Origin: Pelagibius sp.
GTDB lineage: Bacteria; Pseudomonadota; Alphaproteobacteria; Kiloniellales; Kiloniellaceae
Reading direction: 5' to 3'
Length of the DNA: 32,727 nucleotides
NCBI GenBank assembly: GCA_028280305.1
Contig: JANQMC010000026.1
Span: 1-32,727, forward strand
Shown piece after piece: positions 23,754-30,755 of the stretch. The notes under the pieces were generated by a model. That model saw only the letters and a list, made by a program, of their open reading frames with translations, was not told the DNA's origin and ran no database searches. Position 1 is the stretch's first letter. Each line of letters begins with the position of its first letter. A program made the translations under genes and the position numbers.

Positions 23754-24933
23754 CACGGCCCCGGCCCGCGGCTTCGAGCAGGCCGAATTCGAGCGGCGGC
23801 TGGACAGGGCCCAGGCCTTGATGGCCGAAGAGGGCCTTGGCGGTGTTCTTCTGACCACGGAGCCGGAGATCCGCTATTTCAGCGGCTTCCACACCTTGTT
23901 CTGGCAGAGCCCGACGCGGCCCTGGTTTCTCTTCCTGCCGAAGGCGGGGGCGCCGGTTGCGGTGATCCCGGAAATCGGAGCCAATCTGATGCGCCGGACC
24001 TGGGTGCGGGACATCCGGACCTGGTCGGCTCCCAACCCGGCCGACGACGGCCTCTCTTTGCTGCGGGAACTGCTGGAACCCTATGCCGAAAAAGGTGCGG
24101 CGGTGGGGATGCTGAAGGGGCATGAGACCCATCTGCGAATGCCTCTGGGCGATTTCGAGCGGCTTCTGGAACACCTGCCCGGCCTGACGATCCGAGACGC
24201 GACCGCGCTGGTGAAGAGTCTGCGGATGGTGAAGTCCGAAGCGGAGATCGAGAAGATCGGGCATATCTGCGCCGTTGCCTCGCGAACTTTTGCCGCGGCG
24301 GATGGGCTGTTCCACGCCGATCAACCGCTGACCGAGGCCTTCAGGGCTTTCAAGATCGAATGTCTGACCCAGGGCGCCGACGATGTGCCCTATCTCGTGG
24401 GCGGCGCCGGTCGGGGCGGATATTCCGATGTGATCTCGCCGCCGTCGCCGCGCCCGCTTCAGACCGGCGATGTGCTGATGCTGGACACCGGTTCGGTCTT
24501 CGACGGCTACTTCTGCGACTTCGACCGCAACTTCGCCATCGGTGCCGCCGAGGACGAGGCGCGCCGTGCCTATGAAGTTCTCTATGCGGCGACCGAAGCC
24601 GGCCTGAAGGCGGCGCGGCCCGGTGTCGCCGCTGCTGATTTGTTCCAGGCCATGCAATCAGTGATCGCGCAGTTTGACGATCAGGCCCACGATAATCAGG
24701 GGGGCGATGTCGGGCGGCTGGGCCATGGCCTGGGCATGCAACTGACCGAGTGGCCGTCCAACGCCGCTTTCGACCGGACCGTCCTTAAGGAAAACATGGT
24801 GATGACGCTGGAACCTTCGCTCAGCTATGGCGCGGGGAAGATCATGGTGCACGAAGAAAACATCGTCGTGCGGGACGGCGCGCCGACCCTGCTGTCCGAG
24901 CGGGCGGCGCCTGAACTCCCGATCATCGGGTAG
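23746..24933 (+). CDS. M24-family metallohydrolase (Xaa-Pro peptidase / ectoine-hydrolase-like)
   Basis: A 395-residue pita-bread protein with the N-terminal creatinase-type domain (about 12-150) and C-terminal M24 catalytic domain. All five M24 metal ligands seem present: Asp247 (MLDTG), Asp258 (FCDFDR), His327 (LGHGLG), Glu356 (TLEPS) and Glu370 (VHEEN). So it should be a metal-dependent amidase or peptidase rather than metal-free creatinase. M24 proteins in eut/doe operons (EutD/DoeA) open the ectoine ring. The gene overlaps the DpaL-like gene by 8 nt and precedes an EutA-like gene by 9 nt, the same family mix as in ectoine operons. Possible roles are hydrolysis of a cyclic amidine or N-acyl diamino acid that feeds the lyase, or a dipeptidase. 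Confidence 0.9.
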   Translation: MPDTAPARGFEQAEFERRLDRAQALMAEEGLGGVLLTTEPEIRYFSGFHTLFWQSPTRPWFLFLPKAGAPVAVIPEIGANLMRRTWVRDIRTWSAPNPADDGLSLLRELLEPYAEKGAAVGMLKGHETHLRMPLGDFERLLEHLPGLTIRDATALVKSLRMVKSEAEIEKIGHICAVASRTFAAADGLFHADQPLTEAFRAFKIECLTQGADDVPYLVGGAGRGGYSDVISPPSPRPLQTGDVLMLDTGSVFDGYFCDFDRNFAIGAAEDEARRAYEVLYAATEAGLKAARPGVAAADLFQAMQSVIAQFDDQAHDNQGGDVGRLGHGLGMQLTEWPSNAAFDRTVLKENMVMTLEPSLSYGAGKIMVHEENIVVRDGAPTLLSERAAPELPIIG

Positions 24934-24942
24934 AGGGCCGTG

Positions 24943-25689
24943 ATGCAGCTTCGCTATCAGACCGACGGCGGCATCGGAACGCTGGCAAACCTCGGTTTGA
25001 TCGTGCTGCAGACCGACGAGACCATCGAGCACGAGATGGTTCCGCTGATGAAGCGGCCCGGTGTCGCGCTCTATCACAGCCGCATTCCCATGCCGCCGCA
25101 GGTTTCGTCGGAGACCCTGGCCAAGATGGAAGAGGATCTGCCGGCGGCTGCCGAACTGTTTCCCATCTCTCTCGACTTAGATGTGATCGGTTATGGCTGC
25201 ACCTCGGCGGCCACCGTGATCGGGCCCGAGGGCGTGACACGCGCCATTCATCGGGTGTGGCCGGATGCGCTGGTGGCCGAACCAATCAGCGCCGCGATCG
25301 CGGCTTGCCGTGCACTCGGGGCGCGGCGCATCGGCTTTGTGACTCCCTATGTCGCCGAGGTTTCGGCGAAGATGCGCGCGATGCTGGAGGACAATGGCTG
25401 TGCAATCGTCGGCTTCGGATCGTTCAACGAAGGCGACGACCGGCGCGTGGCCCGCATCACCGAAGGCTCCATCCTCGCGGCCATCGAAACCGTTTCCGGC
25501 CAGGGCGATTGCGATGCAGTTTTCGTGGCCTGTACGAATCTGCGGGTCGCCGGTATCGTCGAAGAGGCGGAGGCGCGTGTCGGGCGTCCGGTGCTGTCGA
25601 GCAATCTGGCCTTGGCGTGGCAAATGCTGACGCTTGCCGGCCTCGACCCGTCACGGCCCGGATTGGGCAGACTTTTCAACGGCAGTTAG
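24943..25689 (+). CDS. Asp/Glu racemase-superfamily protein (EutA / maleate isomerase-like)
   Basis: ATG 24943 gives 248 residues; GTG 24940 is directly adjacent, but GAGGG at 24933-24937 spaces better for the ATG. The fold is two similar halves, each with a cysteine: GYGCTSAATVIG (Cys86) and FVACTNLRVAGIVEE (Cys197). Two cysteines fit racemases and maleate isomerases; arylmalonate decarboxylase keeps only one. EGVTRA, FVTPYVAEVSAKMRAMLEDNG and GRPVLSSNLALAWQML are typical of the maleate isomerase/EutA branch. EutA of ectoine-utilisation operons belongs here, and its reaction is not firmly established. The gene lies 9 nt after the M24 gene. Racemisation or isomerisation of a pathway acid is the likely job. 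Confidence 0.86.
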   Translation: MQLRYQTDGGIGTLANLGLIVLQTDETIEHEMVPLMKRPGVALYHSRIPMPPQVSSETLAKMEEDLPAAAELFPISLDLDVIGYGCTSAATVIGPEGVTRAIHRVWPDALVAEPISAAIAACRALGARRIGFVTPYVAEVSAKMRAMLEDNGCAIVGFGSFNEGDDRRVARITEGSILAAIETVSGQGDCDAVFVACTNLRVAGIVEEAEARVGRPVLSSNLALAWQMLTLAGLDPSRPGLGRLFNGS

Positions 25690-25731
25690 TTCTGTTCCGC
25701 ACGGCGGAGCAGCCTTGAAGGGGATCAGAGA

Positions 25732-26595
25732 ATGAAACTGGGTGTTATCTGCGACGGCATCAGCCGTGACCTGGCACATACCCTGACAGTGATGGATGAA
25801 TTCGGCCTGGACTACGCCGAACTGCAGTATGTCTGGGACAACGAAGTCGGCAGTCATTCCAAAGAAGAGATTGCGAAGATCAAAGACCTGCTGGAGCGGC
25901 ACAACAAGCCGGTTTCCTGTCTGTCGCGCCACATCTTCGCGGGCATGACCACGGCCAACCGGCCGGGTGACGATCTGCACCGAAAACACATGGAGGCCCT
26001 GAAGCGCGTCATCGATATGGCTCATGAACTCGGCTCGCCGCTGGTCCGCATCATGACCTCGAAGAAGGAGCAGATTCTCTGGGGCCGCAATGGGGCCGAA
26101 CAGTGGAACGTCGCCAAAGGCGCCTGGGACACGCTGCCACCCCTGATCGCACCGGCGGTCGAACTGGCCAAGGCGGAGGGGGTGACCCTGGTGGTCGAGA
26201 CCGGCAACGGCACCATGGTGAACTCAAACTACACGGCCCGGAAGCTGATCGACGACCTGGATGCCAAAGACACCCTGAAGGTGCTTTGGGACCCGGCCAA
26301 CAATTGCTGGTGCCACGAGTTGGCCTATCCCGACGGTTACGAGGAAGTGCGGGACGGCTATCTGGGCCATGTTCACATCAAGGACGTTCAGGTCGACACC
26401 CCCCGTGCCACTCTGGAGGTGCGCAAGATGGGCGAGGGACAGTTGGCGCCGCTGTTTCAGCCCATAGCCGATGCGCTGCGCGGGGACGGCTACGACGGGG
26501 TGATTTCCTTTGAGGGCGTCTACCACCCCGGCAATGGCGACTTCGAGGCCGGCTTTCGCCAATGCATCGGTTTGTTCAAGGAACACTTCGGCTAA
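25732..26595 (+). CDS. Sugar phosphate isomerase/epimerase-family TIM-barrel protein
   Basis: A 287-residue AP-endonuclease-2-type TIM barrel. Metal-binding carboxylates and histidines are seen in TLVVETGNGTM (Glu), KVLWDPANNCW (Asp), YLGHVHIKDVQ (His) and GVISFEGVYHPG (Glu), the standard set for xylose-isomerase-like isomerases, epimerases and some dehydratases. No signal peptide. AAGGGG upstream of ATG 25732 and a 42-nt gap from the EutA-like gene suggest it is the last gene of the operon. Members act on keto-sugars, inosose or hydroxypyruvate-like compounds; sequence does not tell which. Linkage to DpaL/M24/EutA-like genes suggests it handles the carbon skeleton remaining after deamination. 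Confidence 0.88.
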   Translation: MKLGVICDGISRDLAHTLTVMDEFGLDYAELQYVWDNEVGSHSKEEIAKIKDLLERHNKPVSCLSRHIFAGMTTANRPGDDLHRKHMEALKRVIDMAHELGSPLVRIMTSKKEQILWGRNGAEQWNVAKGAWDTLPPLIAPAVELAKAEGVTLVVETGNGTMVNSNYTARKLIDDLDAKDTLKVLWDPANNCWCHELAYPDGYEEVRDGYLGHVHIKDVQVDTPRATLEVRKMGEGQLAPLFQPIADALRGDGYDGVISFEGVYHPGNGDFEAGFRQCIGLFKEHFG

Positions 26596-26622
26596 GGCGG
26601 ATCAGCTTGAAGTCTGTCCGTC

Positions 26623-26958
26623 TCAGTTCTGGTTCTTCCAGCCGACGATTGTCGCCTCTATCAGGCGGTAGTTCTCATCGGAAAGATTGACAAAGCGGCC
26701 GCCGAAGTGCCCCTCGGGGTCAGGGGCGCGCTCGATTACCACGGTCAGATGGACGACGCGGTCGGGCGTCAGTTGGACTTCCAGGGAGTCGATGTCGCCG
26801 ACCGAGAGGTTCGGGCCGCTTGCCTTGCGTATGCGGGCGACGGCACCGAAGCTGACGACAGAGATATCGGTCAGCATGACCGCGAGTTCACCGAGCAGCG
26901 CCGGCAGTTCGACCGGACAGCGCCGATCCCTGCGGCGTTCCTTGCCTCTTCCCGTCAT
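26623..26958 (-). CDS. Small PilZ-like domain protein
   Basis: ATG 26958 gives a 111-residue protein; GTG 26970 and TTG 26982 are in-frame alternatives, none with a strong Shine-Dalgarno. The N-terminus KERRRDRRCPVELPALL resembles the PilZ RxxxR arginine motif, and LTDISVVSFGAVARI occupies the place of the (D/N)xSxxG motif. The spacing is off, however: position six is Ser rather than Gly and the Gly comes two residues later. The rest (DSLEVQLTPDRVVHLTVVIER, HFGGRFVNLSDENYRLI) is beta-rich, as in PilZ barrels. It could bind cyclic di-GMP weakly or not at all. It is divergent from the histidine kinase and convergent with the catabolic operon, so it is not part of the latter. Confidence 0.72.
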   Translation of the reverse strand: MTGRGKERRRDRRCPVELPALLGELAVMLTDISVVSFGAVARIRKASGPNLSVGDIDSLEVQLTPDRVVHLTVVIERAPDPEGHFGGRFVNLSDENYRLIEATIVGWKNQN

Positions 26959-27496
26959 TTTGCGGACCACATCTGCTCTCAAATGTGCTGCTGGATACGA
27001 CTGAATTCCGGGGCAAATTAGCTCTCTTAGGTTTAAGAACCCTTATCGTAGTTTGCCTTTTCGGCGTGCCGTTATTGATCAATGGCTGGCGCCGGAAACA
27101 TGTCGAAGTGGTGAAGCGTGGCCGCCCCAAGCTGTTGCGTTTATGGCACTTGTTGGATCGGTGATGTTTTCGAAGCCGGTAACTGCCCTCTCGATCTAAG
27201 CAAAATCAACGTGTTTGGGGTGACGTTTTGGGGTGACGGCAGCGCGGGTTCGATGCCGTAAGCCTGGAAACGGTGTTGCGCCTAGTGTTTGGCTGAGGAA
27301 ACAGATTCGGGAGACTGTCCAGTTCTTCAACTCTGCTCATCGATGTTCGAAAACCGGAAGCCGCCTAGTTCCGGTCGGGCACCTGTGCAAGCCGGCGTGC
27401 GGGCGTGGTGATGAGCGTTCGAAGGGGAGTGTCGCAACGGTGCGTTGGCTAACGGGTTGGGCGGCGAATAGCGTGCCCTTCTCCCAGGGGATGGGG
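26959..27496. other. 538-nt intergenic region between PilZ-like and histidine kinase genes
   Basis: I see no convincing gene here. An open frame runs in from GTG 27233 to the kinase, but residues 1-88 of that reading are low-quality, basic and Cys-rich, unlike the kinase. The region contains a perfect palindrome ATTGATCAAT (27074-27083) and a tandem 12-bp direct repeat TTTGGGGTGACG (27214-27225 and 27227-27238), a possible regulator site for the kinase. It is less GC-rich than the neighbouring genes around 27000-27080, as expected of a promoter region. Confidence 0.5.
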
Positions 27497-29308
27497 ATGC
27501 GGCTCCGGGCGCCTGATATGTCTTTGCCTTTCAGGCGCCTGCTGGCTGCGGCCTTCATTTCCGTGGCCATCGTGCCGGTGCTCTTTTTGGGGGTATGGGT
27601 TCAGCGCTCTTCGTTTGAGACCGAGATGGCAGCCGTGCACGAGAAGCATTTGCTTCTCGCCAGCAATATGACCGCTGCTCTGGAGCGTTACTCGCTGGAT
27701 GTTGAAGCCGCCTTTGAAGTCTTCGCCGATGCTGCCGCCTCCGGCCGTTTTCTCGACAGCATGACCAGCCTGGCCCAGCAACTCGGCTTTCAGCACTTCT
27801 GTCTCGTTGACGAGGCTGGCCGCACGTACAATCAGGTCAGCCTTGATGGTGAGACGGTTGACGCGCTTTCGCCGCGCGTGTTGCGCCAGGTGCTTTCGCT
27901 TGCCGAGGACGGCCGCTTGTTCAGCCCGGTTCTGGCCGACCCCGCAGGCCGCCCGGCGATCCTGCTGGTGCGCCGGCTCGACGACGGAACCTTCGCCGTC
28001 GGCCGCATTTCGACCGACTATCTGGTTCGCCTGCAGCAGGCCATTGCCTTTGGGCGTAAGGGCCATGCCGCCATCGTTGACCATCAGGGCAATGTGTTGG
28101 CGCACCCCAATCCGGACTGGCAGCGCCAGATGAAAAACCTGGCGAAGGTTGATCCGGTACGTCGGATGATGGGCGGTGAAACCGGTGTGGCGACGTTCTT
28201 CTCTCCGGCCATGCAAAAAGAAATGGTTTCCGGCTTTACCACCGTGCCCGGTGTCGGCTGGGGTGTCATGGTGCCCCAGCCGATTGAGGAGTTGGAGGAG
28301 CGTGCCCAGGCGTTTCAGCGCGCCGCCTTCACCGTCATGCTGGTGGGGCTGATCGTTGCCGGCATATTGTCGTGGTTTGTCTCAGGTCTTTTGATGCGCC
28401 CGGTCGATGCTGTTGTGGCCGCCACGCGCAAGATCGCCGGCGGTCAGTTGACGGCGCGCGTGGCGGATGGCTCGCCCAGCGCACCGCCCGAATTTCGCGA
28501 ACTTGCGCGCAGCTTCAACACTATGGCTGCACGCCTGGAAGACGATCAGAAGGTGATGGCGGCGGCGCTCTCCGAAGCGCGGCTTGCGGACCGGACCAAG
28601 TCGGAGTTCCTGGCCAATATGAGCCACGAGTTCCGCACGCCCCTCAACGCCATCATCGGGTTTTCCGAACTCATGAAAAGAGAAGTGCGCGGTCCGCTCG
28701 GCAACGCACACTATGTTGACTATGCCGGGGATATTCTTCTGTCGGGCCAGCATCTGCTGGCGATCATCAATGATGTGCTCGATCTCTCGAAGATCGAAGC
28801 CGGCAAGATGACGGTCAAGGACGACGACTTTGAGATTGCGGCGATGATCGATGAGTCCCTGATCATGGTCCGGCGGCGAACGACCGAGACCGAACTCGAT
28901 GTCGATGTGAACATCGAGCCCGGACTGCCGCGTCTGCGCGCCGATAAGGTGAAGCTCAAACAGATCCTCATCAATCTCCTGGCCAACGCGGTGCGTTTTA
29001 CCCCGGACTACGGCCAGATCAGTCTCAAGGCCTATCGCGCTGACGATAACGGCGTGGTGATCCAGGTCTGCGATACGGGCATCGGCATGACGCCCGGGGA
29101 GATGGAACTGGCCGTGAAGCCCTTTGCCCAGGTCGACAGCAGGCTGAGTCGGAAGTTCGAGGGCACCGGGCTTGGGCTGCCGCTCTCCAAGCGCCTGATT
29201 GAGCTGCACGGCGGCAGCCTCCAGCTTGACAGCCGGCCAGGTTATGGGACGACCGTGTCGCTCTATATGCCGGCGGAGCGGACAGTGGTGGCCAGGGCTG
29301 CTGAGTGA
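27497..29308 (+). CDS. Membrane sensor histidine kinase with extracellular CACHE-like domain
   Basis: Start chosen at ATG 27497 with AGGGG at 27486-27490; ATG 27491 and 27518 are alternatives. The protein is 603 residues. TM1 (about 12-33, RRLLAAAFISVAIVPVLFLGVW) is followed by about 240 periplasmic residues of double-CACHE type (RISTDYLVRLQQAIAFGRKGHAAIVDHQGNVLAHP, TTVPGVGWGVMVPQPIEELE). TM2 lies at about 276-300, then HAMP. The H-box FLANMSHEFRTPLNAIIGFSELM places the phospho-His at about 377. The N-box is INLLANAVRFTPDYG, the G1 box VCDTGIGMTPGE and the G2 box GTGLGLPLSKRLIELHGG. It senses an extracellular small molecule and autophosphorylates. No response regulator lies in the window, so it is an orphan kinase. 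The ligand is unknown. Confidence 0.93.
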   Translation: MRLRAPDMSLPFRRLLAAAFISVAIVPVLFLGVWVQRSSFETEMAAVHEKHLLLASNMTAALERYSLDVEAAFEVFADAAASGRFLDSMTSLAQQLGFQHFCLVDEAGRTYNQVSLDGETVDALSPRVLRQVLSLAEDGRLFSPVLADPAGRPAILLVRRLDDGTFAVGRISTDYLVRLQQAIAFGRKGHAAIVDHQGNVLAHPNPDWQRQMKNLAKVDPVRRMMGGETGVATFFSPAMQKEMVSGFTTVPGVGWGVMVPQPIEELEERAQAFQRAAFTVMLVGLIVAGILSWFVSGLLMRPVDAVVAATRKIAGGQLTARVADGSPSAPPEFRELARSFNTMAARLEDDQKVMAAALSEARLADRTKSEFLANMSHEFRTPLNAIIGFSELMKREVRGPLGNAHYVDYAGDILLSGQHLLAIINDVLDLSKIEAGKMTVKDDDFEIAAMIDESLIMVRRRTTETELDVDVNIEPGLPRLRADKVKLKQILINLLANAVRFTPDYGQISLKAYRADDNGVVIQVCDTGIGMTPGEMELAVKPFAQVDSRLSRKFEGTGLGLPLSKRLIELHGGSLQLDSRPGYGTTVSLYMPAERTVVARAAE

Positions 29309-29319
29309 CCGGGGTTCGC

Positions 29320-29335
29320 TCACCCCTGGGGGTGA
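29320..29335 (+). terminator. Short GC hairpin just after the histidine kinase stop
   Basis: TCACCC (29320-29325) pairs with GGGTGA (29330-29335) around a CTGG loop, 11 nt after the kinase stop. No T-run follows. Position is right for a 3'-end hairpin; efficiency is doubtful. Confidence 0.4.
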
Positions 29336-29418
29336 TCCGTGCCACCGCGTGATCCGCTAAAAGCCGTTCTGGGGACCTTGCCGGCACGATTTGCATCTAA
29401 GTGGCGGCGGGGTCAGTC

Positions 29419-29485
29419 AGCCTCAACGAGGCTCCCAGCTTTCCCAGTCGGGCGAGGCGCTGTTCCCACGACGGCGCCTCGTCCG
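29419..29485. terminator. Two hairpins between convergent kinase and Gfo/Idh genes
   Basis: AGCCTC-AAC-GAGGCT (29419-29433) is a perfect 6-bp stem with a 3-nt loop. CGGGCGAGGCGC (29449-29460) pairs with GCGCCTCGTCCG (29474-29485), a 12-bp stem with one G-T pair and a 13-nt loop. The second lies 19 nt beyond the Gfo/Idh stop, suited to 3'-end formation for the - strand transcript or both. There is no clear T-run on either side. Confidence 0.45.
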
Positions 29486-29504
29486 GCATCCCTCATCGCC
29501 GTTC

Positions 29505-30611
29505 TTACGTCTCCTTTGGGCCGGATACTGAATCCGGAACGACGGTCTCTCCGCTGCGGGCGGATTGCTTGATCGCCTCGATAACAGCCAGGGTCTTGAG
29601 ACCTTCGCGACCCGATACAAGTGGCTGGGCTTCGCCGCGGATGACCGCGGCGAAATGCACGATCTGCCGCACCAGCGGATCCGCAGCGATGGGGTCCCCG
29701 GAGAGAGCTTTTGATGTCTCCCGTGCGATCGGCGTCGCGGTGATGGGCTCCCGCCAGGAGCGCACGCCGGGATTGCGCCAGATCTTCAGGGACGGCAGTT
29801 CCAGAGAAGCCAGGGTGCCGCCGATCTGATAGCAGGCCTGGCCGGTCGCCGGGTAATGCGGGTTTTCCTCGGCCGTCAACTCCCAACTCCAGGGCGCGAC
29901 GATGGTGTCGGAGAGGGTGATGGTGCCGAGGGCGCCGCCGGCGAAGCGCAGCAAGGCGACAGCGGTCTCCTCCACCGCATGACCACGGATTGTGCTGGTT
30001 TCCAGCGCGTGGACGCTGACGATCTCGCCGCAGAGGTGGCGCAGCAGATCGATGTCGTGGATCAGGTTGACCAGGACCGGCCCGGCCCCGGGCTCCCGCC
30101 GCCAGGGGGTATCGAAGTAGTCGTCCGGCTTCATCAGCCAGCAGGTGCCCTGAACCGCGACGATTTCGCCGAGGGCGCCCGCATCGATTTGCGCCTTGGC
30201 GGCAGCGATCAGGGGATTATGCCGCCGATGATGCCCGACGAGGATCGGAACCGCGGCAGCTTCGCCTGCCACCACCAGTTCCCCGGCGGAGGCGACGTCG
30301 ACGGCTACCGGTTTTTCGACCAGGACCGGCACCCCGGCGGCCACGCAATCGAGACCCTGGCTGACATGCAGAGCGTTCGGCGTGGCCAGGATCACCCCGT
30401 CTGCCTTGTTGCCGGTCCTGTTGTCGCCCAGCACGGAGGAAAGATCCGCTGACCAGGCGATACCCAGGTCCCGGGCATAGTCCTGTGCCGCCGGTGACGG
30501 ATCGACGATGCTGTGCAGTTCGGCAACCCCAAGTGACGCGGCAATCGCCTCGACATGGCGTCTGCCGACCAACCCGGCACCGGCGACGGCCAGGGAAACT
30601 GCTTCAGACAT
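29505..30611 (-). CDS. Gfo/Idh/MocA-family NAD(P)-dependent oxidoreductase
   Basis: The frame stays open far upstream, but the protein begins at ATG 30611 (MSEAVSLAVAGAGLVGRRH), giving 368 residues. The Rossmann motif GAGLVGRRH is at about 10-18, and EKPVAVD is the family EKP motif carrying the catalytic/cofactor Lys. VNLIHDIDLLRHLCGE holds the His and Asp of the active-site helix. The C-terminal beta-sheet domain follows (GTITLSDTIVAPWSWELTAEENPHY, YQIGGTLASLELP). Such enzymes oxidise or reduce sugars, inositols and related polyols. It converges with the kinase and is divergent from the CpdB-type gene, so it seems to be a single-gene unit; its link to the catabolic modules is unproved. Confidence 0.92.
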   Translation of the reverse strand: MSEAVSLAVAGAGLVGRRHVEAIAASLGVAELHSIVDPSPAAQDYARDLGIAWSADLSSVLGDNRTGNKADGVILATPNALHVSQGLDCVAAGVPVLVEKPVAVDVASAGELVVAGEAAAVPILVGHHRRHNPLIAAAKAQIDAGALGEIVAVQGTCWLMKPDDYFDTPWRREPGAGPVLVNLIHDIDLLRHLCGEIVSVHALETSTIRGHAVEETAVALLRFAGGALGTITLSDTIVAPWSWELTAEENPHYPATGQACYQIGGTLASLELPSLKIWRNPGVRSWREPITATPIARETSKALSGDPIAADPLVRQIVHFAAVIRGEAQPLVSGREGLKTLAVIEAIKQSARSGETVVPDSVSGPKET

Positions 30612-30755
30612 CGTTGCGCTCCGTCTTCGCTCTTCGCGCCGGCAATCAGCCTTTTCGTCGGGCGCCACCGTTGCTGACAGATCTTCTCGGTTCGGGTTAG
30701 GCTGGGTTGTGTTGGTTTGGACCCCGTATCCCCCGATTATGCCGGAGTCAGACAC

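Noticed and set aside
22455..23858. A 467-codon - strand ORF
   Set aside because: Antisense to the DpaL-like gene; no family features, and the + strand gene has the PLP lysine and typical length.
27233..27496. An 88-residue N-terminal extension of the histidine kinase from GTG 27233
   Set aside because: The extension is Cys- and Arg-rich, lacks family similarity, precedes the natural TM1 start, and crosses the tandem repeat; ATG 27497 has a good Shine-Dalgarno.
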